This document shows, piece by piece, positions 29,284 to 37,238 of a DNA stretch of 64,000 nt; the stretch's first letter is position 1, and each line of letters starts with the position of its first letter. The position numbers and the translations under genes are program-made. Below the pieces are notes generated by a model. It had not been told where the DNA came from and ran no database searches. It saw only the letters and a list, made by a program, of their open reading frames with translations. The stretch spans positions 1 to 64,000 of the forward strand of contig CAKZMM010000026.1 of NCBI GenBank assembly GCA_937128505.1, written 5' to 3'. This stretch comes from an uncultured Thermogutta sp. GTDB lineage: Bacteria; Planctomycetota; Planctomycetia; Pirellulales; Thermoguttaceae.

Positions 29284-30600
29284 GTGGCACAAATTGCGAC
29301 AAAACTCCCGTACAAAGTAGCCGACATGAGTTTGGCGGAATGGGGCCGACGAGAAATCGAGTTGGCCGAAAATGAAATGCCGGGCCTCATGGCTTTAAGA
29401 GAGATGTATAGCAGAACTAAGCCGCTCAAAGGGGCGCGGATCGCCGGCTGTTTGCACATGACCATCGAAACAGCCGTGCTCATCGAAACTTTGGTTGAAC
29501 TAGGTGCCCAGGTGCAGTGGAGTAGTTGCAACAAATTTTCGACGCAAGACCACGCCGCTGCCGCCATGGCTGCAAGAGGGATCCCCGTCTACGCATGGAA
29601 AGGGGAGACCGACGAAGAGTACGAATGGTGTATCGAGCAAACCCTCTTTTTCCCGGACGGTCAACCCCTCAACATGATCATTGACGATGGGGGCGACCTG
29701 ACGGCAATGGTTCACAACGATAAGTACCGTTATTTGCTCTCGGGAATTCGGGGGATCTCGGAAGAAACCACCACGGGTGTGCATCGTCTCTACCAGATGC
29801 ATGCCCGGGGTGAGCTCGGCGTTCCGGCGATCAATGTCAATGATTCGGTCACTAAAAGCAAGTTCGATAACTTGTATGGATGCCGGGAGTCGCTCATCGA
29901 CGGGATCAAACGGGCTACCGACGTGATGATTGCCGGCAAGCTTGCCGTGGTCTGCGGTTATGGAGATGTGGGTAAAGGTTGCGCGCAAGCGCTGCGGGCA
30001 TATGGGGCTCGGGTCATGGTCACCGAGATCGACCCGATCTGCGCCCTACAAGCCGCCATGGAGGGGTACGAGGTTGTCACCATGGAGGAGGCAGCTTCCC
30101 GGGCAAACATCTTTGTCACGGCTACTGGCTGCTGCAAAGTAATTCGTGTCGAACACATGGAGCGAATGCCCAATGATGCTATTGTTTGTAATATTGGGCA
30201 TTTCGATGTGGAAATCGATGTTGCCGGTCTTAACAACTACCCGGGCATTCGTCGGACGAGAATTAAACCATTAGTCGATCGTTATACTTTTCCAGATGGT
30301 CACTCGATAATCCTGTTGGCGGAAGGGCGACTTGTCAATTTAGGTTGCGCGAGCGGACACCCCTCCTTCGTCATGTCTAACTCCTTTACAAATCAGGTCT
30401 TGGCTCAGATCGCCCTTTGGACGGAGCCTGAGAAATATCCGATCGGTGTGCACGTCCTGCCAAAGAAGCTTGATGAGCAGGTAGCTCGGCTTCATCTGCA
30501 AAAATTGGGATTCAAATTGGAAGAATTGACGCCGGAGCAAGCCGCGTATCTCGGCGTCCCGATAGATGGTCCGTACAAGCCTGACTATTATCGGTACTAA
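29284..30600 (+). CDS. ahcY: S-adenosylhomocysteine hydrolase
   Basis: A cytoplasmic NAD-dependent enzyme that splits S-adenosylhomocysteine into adenosine and homocysteine, keeping the methyl cycle running. Visible hallmarks are [30 protein letters not shown], the substrate-binding region with DDGGDLT and [13 protein letters not shown], the NAD motif [48 protein letters not shown] and the C-terminal YKPDYYRY that reaches into the neighbouring subunit. The length (438) is normal for the bacterial type. The start is GTG 29284, set by CCGGAGG eight or so bases upstream. It is monocistronic as far as can be seen. Confidence 0.97.
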   Translation: MAQIATKLPYKVADMSLAEWGRREIELAENEMPGLMALREMYSRTKPLKGARIAGCLHMTIETAVLIETLVELGAQVQWSSCNKFSTQDHAAAAMAARGIPVYAWKGETDEEYEWCIEQTLFFPDGQPLNMIIDDGGDLTAMVHNDKYRYLLSGIRGISEETTTGVHRLYQMHARGELGVPAINVNDSVTKSKFDNLYGCRESLIDGIKRATDVMIAGKLAVVCGYGDVGKGCAQALRAYGARVMVTEIDPICALQAAMEGYEVVTMEEAASRANIFVTATGCCKVIRVEHMERMPNDAIVCNIGHFDVEIDVAGLNNYPGIRRTRIKPLVDRYTFPDGHSIILLAEGRLVNLGCASGHPSFVMSNSFTNQVLAQIALWTEPEKYPIGVHVLPKKLDEQVARLHLQKLGFKLEELTPEQAAYLGVPIDGPYKPDYYRY

Positions 30601-31158
30601 ACGACAAGTGCCTCTCCGCACTTCCCCCGCAAAGCCGGCCCAATCGAGTCGCTCGCTTTAAGAGCTTTACGTGCTTGAGATTAAAGAGCGCCCGCAGAAT
30701 TATCGCACTCGCAAGCGTCTTTCAAGCGGGTAGGGAAAAGGCGGTAGATTCCGTTCTTCGGGCGCCGGGGCGACCCCGTATGGTCCGGGCTTTTGACGTC
30801 TTAAAGGCTCCCTTTATCGCAGCGTGATTGGGAAGACTGAACCACTGAGTTTCGGGGGTGCGTTGGAACCAATATCCGCCCGAAGCCAGCGGGCTTCGGC
30901 TACCCCCCGCGCGAGAGTACTCCAGGTCCGAGTGAGAGTGCGACCCCCCAATTGTCTGAGGATTCAGAACGCCCCCTTCGAGGCTAGACACTTTTCCATT
31001 GTAGGGCTCGAGAAAGACGTCCATTCGTTTTCTGGTTGCCTCCTCGCTTGACCAAACTGCTAGGTGACCCTACCTTGACCGTACATGCAGAGCAAATACA
31101 TCCCTGCGGCATTCAGGGAAAAGTCAATCACTTTTTGGTGGACGGTCGCAGCTAAATT
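30601..31158. other. 558-bp spacer with a REP-like hairpin
   Basis: AAGTGC-CTCTCC-GCACTT just after ahcY (30606-30623) could be a weak hairpin, though no T-run follows. A strong palindrome lies at 30880-30899, listed separately. No gene is supported. Confidence 0.4.
30880..30899. repeat. REP-like palindrome
   Basis: CCGAAGCC and GGCTTCGG flank a four-base AGCG loop, giving a perfect 8-bp stem in an otherwise unremarkable spacer. Planctomycete genomes often carry interspersed GAAGCC/GGCTTC palindromes. Whether this one is repeated genome-wide cannot be seen here. Confidence 0.55.
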
Positions 31159-32463
31159 ATGCCGGAAATACAAGCGTTTCGCGGGATTCGATACAACTTG
31201 GGGCAAGTAGGGTCGCTCAGCGATGTGGTGGCTCCTCCCTACGATACGATTGGGAGCGAACTTCAGGAGGAGCTCTACAAGAAGCACCCCTGCAATATCG
31301 TTCGGTTAGAGCTTAATCGGCCTGAACCGGGCGACGATGAGGCGAATAACTCTTACATAAGGGCAGCGAAGTTTTTTAAGAGCTGGTTGAACCAAGGTGT
31401 TTTGGTACAAGAAGCGGTACCGTCTCTTTATGTCTACCATCAACACTTCAACTTGGAGGGCCGCGATCATATTCGCCGGGGCTTCATGGCCCGGATGCGG
31501 CTTCAGCGATTTGGCGAAGGCATGGTTTTCCCCCACGAGCAAACGCTCAGGGCACCCAAGATCGATCGACTGATGCTCACGGCGGTTTGTAAGGCGAATT
31601 TCAGCCAGATTTTCGCCTTGTATCCGGACCCGGCTGGCGAAGTACAGCCAATCCTAGAAGAAACCATTTCCGATAAAATCCCACTGGAGGCGACGGATCA
31701 TCTCGGCGTGATTCATCGGCTATGGCCGGTAACTGATGTCGGCGTAATAGGTCGGGTATGCGCTTTGATGGGGCCGAAACCGGTCTTCATCGCTGACGGA
31801 CACCACCGCTACGAAACCGCGTGCGACTACCGAGATCAGGTCTACGACAGTGGGGCATTGAGGCCGGATCATCCAGCCAATTACGTCTTGACCATGCTCG
31901 TGGCGCTGGAGGATCCAGGCCTCGTGATTATGCCGACGCATCGGTTATTTCGAGGATTGGGGGCTCTCAACGCACTTCGGCTACAAGAGAACTTGGAGCC
32001 GTATTTTTCCGTGCGACATGTTTTGACCGGGCTAGAAGAAGGAATCCGCGAGGTTTGGGAGGACATCAGCACCGCAAGTGTGCCGGTAGCCCTCGGTTTC
32101 TTCACACGCATCGATGAGACTTGGACGATCGCTGAGCTAACTGAACAGGGGCAGGCGAAAATGGATGAGGTGGCTGCGGACCACCACGAGCCGTGGCGTC
32201 GGCTCGCCGTGAGTGTGCTGCATCGTCTTGTCATCGAGCATTTGCTCGGAGGGAACAACCTGCCCTCACCAACTTTTGTCCACCGCCTAGAAGAGGTCGT
32301 GGAGGGATGTCGGAAGGGGGAATACGAGCTTGTGGCCTTGGTTCCGCCAGTCGGCATAGCTCAAGTGCGCGATGTCAGCCTCACGGGCGAGCGATTGCCC
32401 CCGAAAACCACATACTTTTACCCTAAGCTTTTGGCAGGCTTAGTCATCAATCCGCTGGAGTAA
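31159..32463 (+). CDS. DUF1015 family protein
   Basis: A 434-residue cytoplasmic protein of the DUF1015 family, conserved in many bacteria without an established reaction. Hallmarks are the N-terminal AFRGIRYN and VVAPPYDTI, a central YVYHQHF, GMVFPHEQTLRAPKIDRL, VFIADGHHRYETACDYRD (the most conserved block) and the late ATYFYPKL-like TTYFYPKLLAGLVINPLE ending. It starts at ATG 31159. In some genomes such genes sit near serine or amino-acid metabolism; here the upstream gene is ahcY, 558 bp away, so linkage is weak. Confidence 0.9.
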   Translation: MPEIQAFRGIRYNLGQVGSLSDVVAPPYDTIGSELQEELYKKHPCNIVRLELNRPEPGDDEANNSYIRAAKFFKSWLNQGVLVQEAVPSLYVYHQHFNLEGRDHIRRGFMARMRLQRFGEGMVFPHEQTLRAPKIDRLMLTAVCKANFSQIFALYPDPAGEVQPILEETISDKIPLEATDHLGVIHRLWPVTDVGVIGRVCALMGPKPVFIADGHHRYETACDYRDQVYDSGALRPDHPANYVLTMLVALEDPGLVIMPTHRLFRGLGALNALRLQENLEPYFSVRHVLTGLEEGIREVWEDISTASVPVALGFFTRIDETWTIAELTEQGQAKMDEVAADHHEPWRRLAVSVLHRLVIEHLLGGNNLPSPTFVHRLEEVVEGCRKGEYELVALVPPVGIAQVRDVSLTGERLPPKTTYFYPKLLAGLVINPLE

Positions 32464-32602
32464 GGACTTTTTAATCAGGCCGCAAAAATTCCGGTAACCA
32501 ACCATTTACGAGCGGGCATTTGAGCTCTTCTCAGTACGCTTTGAAGCTTGCGAGAACGGCTTGATTTACTCAATCCTTCCTCGTTGACGGATTTGTCCTT
32601 AC

Positions 32603-32618
32603 CGTTTCGCGCGAAACA
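32603..32618. promoter_or_regulatory. parS-like site 1
   Basis: CGTTTCGCGCGAAACA contains the 14-bp perfect palindrome GTTTCGCGCGAAAC. It keeps the GTTTC/GAAAC half-sites of the classical bacterial parS (TGTTTCACGTGAAACA) but has GCGC in place of ACGT at the centre. It lies 1.4 kb upstream of parA. Confidence 0.7.
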
Positions 32619-32656
32619 AAGCTTTTATCCGATAATCCTTCCGCCATACCATAGGC

Positions 32657-32676
32657 TTAACCACGGGGTTGGTTAA
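32657..32676. repeat. Inverted repeat between the parS-like sites
   Basis: TTAACCA and TGGTTAA flank a six-base CGGGGT loop. It could be an operator or structural element; the function is unknown. Confidence 0.5.
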
Positions 32677-32713
32677 ACGTTGTGTAACTGTGGGGGAGTT
32701 GGCTTTTTCACCG

Positions 32714-32749
32714 TGTGAGAGCGGATGTGAGAGCGGATGTGAGAGCGAA
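32714..32749. repeat. Three tandem 12-bp repeats
   Basis: TGTGAGAGCGGA occurs three times without gaps (32714, 32726, 32738; the last copy ends GAA). It is the only direct triple of this short period in the window and sits between the two parS-like sites. Confidence 0.8.
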
Positions 32750-33046
32750 TTCGTGTGCTCTGAAGAAGGGTGTGGAATCAGCCCAGGAAGTTGACAGAAG
32801 GTTGCTTTCGCGGGGGGAATGATCGCGATTGACCCGATATCGCTGTTCGGGGTTTAGGACTCGACTTCTGACCTCAGGTTTGCAGGTTAATTTAATTACA
32901 GACCGACGGCGGATCGCTCAGGAAAGATTGTGGTCTCCCATTTGCCTTGTTGGTGGAGCGTCCAAAACGGATTTTTCGCGTTTAATTCTTAGCACCCTTC
33001 CCAAGCGGTTTTCGCACCTCTTACCGTGCGGCATAGACCCAAAGAC

Positions 33047-33076
33047 TTAGACTTGCTGAAATTAGACTTGCCGAAA
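33047..33076. repeat. 15-bp tandem duplication
   Basis: TTAGACTTGCyGAAA is repeated at 33047-33061 and 33062-33076 with one difference. Confidence 0.75.
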
Positions 33077-33376
33077 AACGTCTCGGGGCGGGTTCGCTCG
33101 GTTTATTCCCACCAAATTGCCTGCTCTCGCAAATCCTGGGCACACACTCGGAAATCTTCCCTTAGCGCTACTCCCCCATACCCACCCTTCTGAAACGGCT
33201 TGCCCGCTTCGAATAAGCCGATTTTGAAGTCACCCTGCCGGATAATTTGCGCCCGCCTCTCGCCGATGAATTCCTTTCCGGGATGATTTTGGAGTCCTCT
33301 ATGATTCTCTTTCGCTTGCTACCTATCCAGTTGATTCGGGTAAGCCACGCAAACTGCGGAAGATTTGAATTCGGTT

Positions 33377-33392
33377 TGTTTCGCGCGAAACA
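33377..33392. promoter_or_regulatory. parS-like site 2
   Basis: TGTTTCGCGCGAAACA is a perfect 16-bp palindrome, ~610 bp upstream of parA and 774 bp from site 1. Two matching copies next to parAB and none noticed elsewhere in the 64 kb make it the likely ParB target. Confidence 0.75.
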
Positions 33393-33999
33393 TACCGTTT
33401 AGGGCCTCTATTAGCGCTCATGTGTGTGTTCTACACCACAGAATAAAACAAAATAAAAAGTTCACCTCTTTACCCACGCCGGTTTAAGGTTCCTGGAACT
33501 GTTTACAACGCTAAAGGGTGCGATATTGACGACCTGGCTCAGGTGGATAGGAAGCATCCGCGTGGTACCGGCGATTTAACCGCAGATCTTCCAAGCTCTT
33601 TCATCTGCAATTCCCACCGCACCCCTTTCGCCACTCTCCTCATTCCGCTCCTTCGATTCTGGTCCTAAATGCCCTCCACCATTTGATGCTTTCCGTGTCA
33701 TGTTGCAAAACCTCAGCGACGAAGCTGTGCTGAAAGTCTCTCGTCGGCTCCCAAAGGTCAAACTACCGATTGCGCGTCTGCCTCAAAACCTCATGGTTCC
33801 GTCCGAGGCATTACAGAATCTTGAAGTGAATTATTCGGCTTGATTTCACTTCAAGTTCCCGTCCATGTTCGCCACCAACCTCACACCTTTGAAGACGCTC
33901 TTGCAAGCAGTTTGAAGAAGTGACGTTCCTCTGTTACAGACAAAGGCGGTACAATTCCCCCCGTTTCGGGCGTAATCTGCCTTGGGCAGGGCGATACCG

Positions 34000-34743
34000 A
34001 TGGGACGAGTCTTGTGTGTAGCCAATCAAAAGGGGGGGGTGGGCAAAACCACCACCGCGATTAACTTAGCAGCCGCACTTGCCAAGTCTGGGGCCAGGAC
34101 ACTGCTAGTAGATTTGGATCCGCAGTGCAATGCCACCAGCGGCTTGGGATGCCGCCCGATTATTGAGCACCCTTTGGTCACCAACCGCCCGCTTTTTGAG
34201 GCCGTAATCGCCACTCATGTGCCGCGGCTGGATCTTTTACCGGGCACCCGTAGTTTTCGAGAGGTGGAGACGTTAGCTCGGCAAGAAGCCTCGGCCCTTC
34301 AGGTACGCCGCCAGCTCCAGTTGGGCTTGAATCGGTACGATTTCGCCCTCATTGATTGCCCTCCTTCGATTGGGCAATTGACGCGGACCGCACTGGCCAG
34401 CTCGACGGAAGTACTCATGCCCATTCAAAGCGAGTACTTTGCTATGGAGGGTCTGGCCCAAATGATCGAGGTTATCCGCGAAGTAATGGCGCACGATGCA
34501 CCCGAGTTACAGTTCGCGGGAATCCTGCTGACGATGTACGATCATACCCTGGAATTAACCGCTGAGGTGGAGCAGGAAGTGCGAGAGTTTTTCGGAGAGA
34601 TCGTGTTCCAGACGGTGGTTCCTCGGGATGTCGCGGTGGCAGAAGCCCCCAGTCATGGGAAATCGGTTCTTGATTATGCTCCGCGATCTCGAGGAAGCCG
34701 GGCCTATGTAGAACTTTGCTGGGAGGTCAAGGAACTTGGCTAA
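34000..34743 (+). CDS. parA: Chromosome-partitioning ATPase ParA (Soj)
   Basis: A Walker-type ATPase that works with ParB-parS complexes to segregate the replicated chromosome origin. The deviant Walker A motif KGGVGKTTT begins at residue 11 after MGRVLCVANQ, and LLVDLDPQCNATSGL (Walker A' region) and FALIDCPPSIGQLTRTAL (Walker B) follow. The ~247-residue length without an N-terminal HTH marks the chromosomal, Soj-like type. I chose ATG 34000; an in-frame TTG at 33982 would add six residues before the conserved strand. It overlaps parB by 8 bp and the pair is clearly cotranscribed. Confidence 0.95.
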   Translation: MGRVLCVANQKGGVGKTTTAINLAAALAKSGARTLLVDLDPQCNATSGLGCRPIIEHPLVTNRPLFEAVIATHVPRLDLLPGTRSFREVETLARQEASALQVRRQLQLGLNRYDFALIDCPPSIGQLTRTALASSTEVLMPIQSEYFAMEGLAQMIEVIREVMAHDAPELQFAGILLTMYDHTLELTAEVEQEVREFFGEIVFQTVVPRDVAVAEAPSHGKSVLDYAPRSRGSRAYVELCWEVKELG

Positions 34744-36196
34744 GGAAAGGCGACTTGGCAGAGGATTGGAAGCTTTACTCGGTCGAATTCCTACGGCTGC
34801 AGGGTCCGATCCGACCCCGGAAATAAATCGAGTGCAATCGCCGCCCCCTCCACCGGATAGTCAATTTGGAGAAGCTGGGAAAAGGGCACAAAATTGTGAT
34901 TCGACTATCGGCTCGCCGAGTGAGCAAAATAGACCTCAAGCCGCAACGGTGGAAAGTGTCGGTGCTCCCTCGGGTGCCGGAGCACCCCACTTGCGTGCAG
35001 CGGCTGAGGCACGGATTTCCGGGGAGTTTTCCCCAATCGACCGAGGCATCCCAACAGTTCAAATCCACTCGGGAAGTCCATCTTTGCAAGCCCGGGAATC
35101 TGGTCAACACTCAGGCGGTGAACATTCAGGTGGTTCTCTGCCGGCAGGTCAAAACCAACCACAGGTTGCCATCACGCATCAAAGAGTGGAACGTGTAGAG
35201 GATCGCCCTCGACCCTCCACCGATTCAGCTCGGACGAAGGAATCGGGAGTCCTTTCAATCCAGGGTGCTCATGAGAATATCGCGCCCGGTCTAAACCCCC
35301 AGGTGCCGACAAGTGCAGATCTCGGGTCAGGGAACGGCGTAGCACTCTCCGGCAACCAAGTTGCGGAGATACCCGTCGATCAAGTTGAAACCAATCCTTT
35401 CCAACCGCGGAGTAACTTCGAGGATCCCGAACTGAATTCTTTGGTGGATAGTTTACGTGCCCACGGTTTACTCCAACCCATCGTGGTGCGGCGGTGCGGA
35501 AGCCGATACCAATTGGTGGCGGGCGAGCGTCGGCTGCGGGCGGCGATGAAGGCCGGATGGACTCGCGTTCCCGCGCAGATTATCGTGGCCAATGAGCGGG
35601 AATCGGCCGAGCTAGCCATTGTTGAGAATTTCCACCGAAAAGACCTGAATCCACTGGAAAAAGCCGCAGCTTTTCAGCGTTACTTACGCGATTTTGGAGC
35701 AACTCAAGAGGAATTGGCTAGCCGGCTAAAGATCGATCGATCGACGTTGGCAAACTTGATAAGACTCTTGGACCTCCCTCCAGAGGTTCAACAATCGCTA
35801 CGATCGGGAAAGATCTCTCAAGCCCACGCTCGCGCCCTCCTACCGTTGGAAGACGAGGCCGAACAAGTAGGGTTTTGTCGCCGAATTCAAAAGGAGAATT
35901 TGACGGTTCGGCAAGTCGAATCGTTGGTGCAAGAAGCCATTCGTGCCTCCGAGTCGGATCGCCCTCGCCTGCTTGCTGCGGAAGCCCCTCCACGTGCAAC
36001 CCGTTCTCGAAGCGAGCACCTCATGTCTCTTGAGCAAGAGTTCCGGGTCGCTCTCGGCACGAATGTGCAGATTACCCACAACAGTCGCGGGAGGGGAAAG
36101 CTAATCATTCACTTCCGGAATCATGAGGAATTTGAAAGGATCCGGCGGCAAATTTGCGATTCGCCCGGTTCAATCCGCCACGCTAAAGCCGGTTGA
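34736..36196 (+). CDS. parB: Chromosome-partitioning protein ParB (Spo0J) with extended linker
   Basis: A CTP-dependent DNA clamp that loads at parS and spreads. The N-terminus carries the conserved RRLGRGLEALLGR peptide that stimulates ParA. It is followed by ~190 Ser/Pro/Gln/Gly-rich residues, probably disordered, far longer than the short linker of typical ParB. The ParB core begins near residue 210: AEIPVDQVETNPFQPR, GLLQPIVVRR, the CTP-binding GERRLRAA, AIVENFHRKDLNPLEKA, then an HTH (TQEELASRLKIDRSTLANLIRLL) and a C-terminal dimer domain. It starts at TTG 34736 with GGGAGG upstream, overlapping the end of parA. The parS-like palindromes upstream are its likely sites. Confidence 0.94.
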   Translation: MAKERRLGRGLEALLGRIPTAAGSDPTPEINRVQSPPPPPDSQFGEAGKRAQNCDSTIGSPSEQNRPQAATVESVGAPSGAGAPHLRAAAEARISGEFSPIDRGIPTVQIHSGSPSLQARESGQHSGGEHSGGSLPAGQNQPQVAITHQRVERVEDRPRPSTDSARTKESGVLSIQGAHENIAPGLNPQVPTSADLGSGNGVALSGNQVAEIPVDQVETNPFQPRSNFEDPELNSLVDSLRAHGLLQPIVVRRCGSRYQLVAGERRLRAAMKAGWTRVPAQIIVANERESAELAIVENFHRKDLNPLEKAAAFQRYLRDFGATQEELASRLKIDRSTLANLIRLLDLPPEVQQSLRSGKISQAHARALLPLEDEAEQVGFCRRIQKENLTVRQVESLVQEAIRASESDRPRLLAAEAPPRATRSRSEHLMSLEQEFRVALGTNVQITHNSRGRGKLIIHFRNHEEFERIRRQICDSPGSIRHAKAG

Positions 36197-36281
36197 AGAT
36201 GCGAATTGCGAACGGGATGCAGGTCCCCTCGTTCATGGGGGGATCATTAGCGCGGATTAAAGGAGATTAAAGGAAAAGACA

Positions 36282-36337
36282 TTATTGATGTGCGATACGT
36301 TATTGATGTGCGATGTGCTGCTTTATTGACGTGCGAT
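36282..36337. repeat. Three copies of a 15-bp motif
   Basis: TTATTGAyGTGCGAT starts at 36282, 36300 and 36323 in direct orientation. Just upstream GATTAAAGGA is also doubled (about 36255-36273). Confidence 0.75.
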
Positions 36338-36497
36338 TCGCTACTTTGAAAAAAGGACTGATTATGGTCGAAGAATTGGCGCGCGACTTCGAGCGGAATC
36401 CCAATCATCTCCACTTATTTGCTTTGCGTCGTCCGCTTTTCCTATTCACCGTGTTGCAGTCGTGGTTCATCGAAAGCTTTGATCGTGTAAATACGTT

Positions 36498-36541
36498 ACA
36501 AATCTTTTGAATGTATCGAACAAATCTATTGAATGTATCGA
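36498..36541. repeat. 22-bp tandem duplication
   Basis: ACAAATCTwTTGAATGTATC plus GA is repeated at 36498-36519 and 36520-36541 with one difference. Confidence 0.85.
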
Positions 36542-36710
36542 TTTATACTTATTGCGGTACACTTACTTATAAATCACTAGGATACGGTGCGTCGGCAGTT
36601 GCCCGGCATAACGATTGCGATGAGCTCAGCCTAAAAGCCTGATCAAACGGCTGTCATTTTAGAGGTAACTGTTGCGCAGAGAAGAACGACCATTCATACG
36701 GTAGGAAAAC

Positions 36711-36754
36711 GATGATTCCAACCGTTAGAATAGATGATTCCAACCGTTGGAATA
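36711..36754. repeat. 22-bp tandem duplication
   Basis: GATGATTCCAACCGTTrGAA plus TA is repeated at 36711-36732 and 36733-36754 with one difference. It is the second 22-bp duplication within 250 bp. Confidence 0.85.
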
Positions 36755-36942
36755 ATCGAACAAAATTTGCGACACCGTTGTCAAAAGGCTTCTTGAGCGT
36801 TAGCTTAATGAAATCGAGATGAAAAAATAACCCGCATGCAAGAGCTGCGTAAAACTCCAAGCCCTTTTCTCCCGTTCAGAGACAAAATGAGTCAAAAGGA
36901 AGAAATGGGACCTTTGGGATATTCGCTTAAAACAGAAAGTTT

Positions 36943-37017
36943 CGGGGCGTAGCGCAGCCTGGCTAGCGCATCTGCTTTGGGAGCAGAGGGTCGGCGGTTC
37001 GAATCCGCCCGCCCCGA
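36943..37017 (+). tRNA. tRNA-Pro (anticodon TGG)
   Basis: The cloverleaf is complete. Acceptor arms CGGGGCG and CGCCCCG pair perfectly, the D-arm is GCGC...GCGC, the anticodon stem TCTGC/GCAGA encloses TTTGGGA (anticodon TGG), and the T-arm is GGCGG-TTCGAAT-CCGCC. The discriminator is A, and CTC follows, so CCA is not encoded and must be added after transcription. It reads CCN proline codons. It stands alone, with no neighbouring tRNA. Confidence 0.95.
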
Positions 37018-37238
37018 CTCACGCGGTTTTAGAGCGTCGAGAATGGTGTAGAAGCCCGTTAAGCCGTGCCTCGCCACCGTGCCGGGAATTGACCGAATGC
37101 TTGACCGAAAGCTACCCGCGGTAGCTTGCCATCGAATAGCAGAATGCGATTCACTGGCAAAACAATTCAATTTGGGTGAGGGCCTACCCCGAGTCGGCTG
37201 CACCGGTTTATTCCTTCTCATTGTCGGTTCAGGCCTTA

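Larger units (their letters stand above)
32464..33999. promoter_or_regulatory. 1.5 kb noncoding region upstream of parAB (candidate centromere region)
   Basis: It contains two parS-like palindromes, a 7-bp-arm inverted repeat, a triple 12-bp repeat, a 15-bp duplication and an AT-rich stretch around 33440-33470. No gene is supported. I looked for DnaA boxes (TTATCCACA-like) and found no convincing cluster. The arrangement suits a segregation locus and possibly origin-proximal DNA, which is inference. Confidence 0.5.
36197..36942. other. 746-bp spacer with three sets of tandem duplications
   Basis: The spacer lies between parB and tRNA-Pro. Duplications at 36282, 36498 and 36711 are listed separately. 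A short frame from ATG 36364 (48 codons, with AAGGA upstream) is the only possible small gene, but it has no recognisable features. Confidence 0.4.

Noticed and set aside
30606-30623. Intrinsic terminator after ahcY
   Set aside because: A 6-bp stem with no T-run; too weak to call.
36364-36510. 48-codon frame with AAGGA ahead of ATG
   Set aside because: The ribosome-binding site is decent, but the peptide is featureless and overlaps duplicated DNA.
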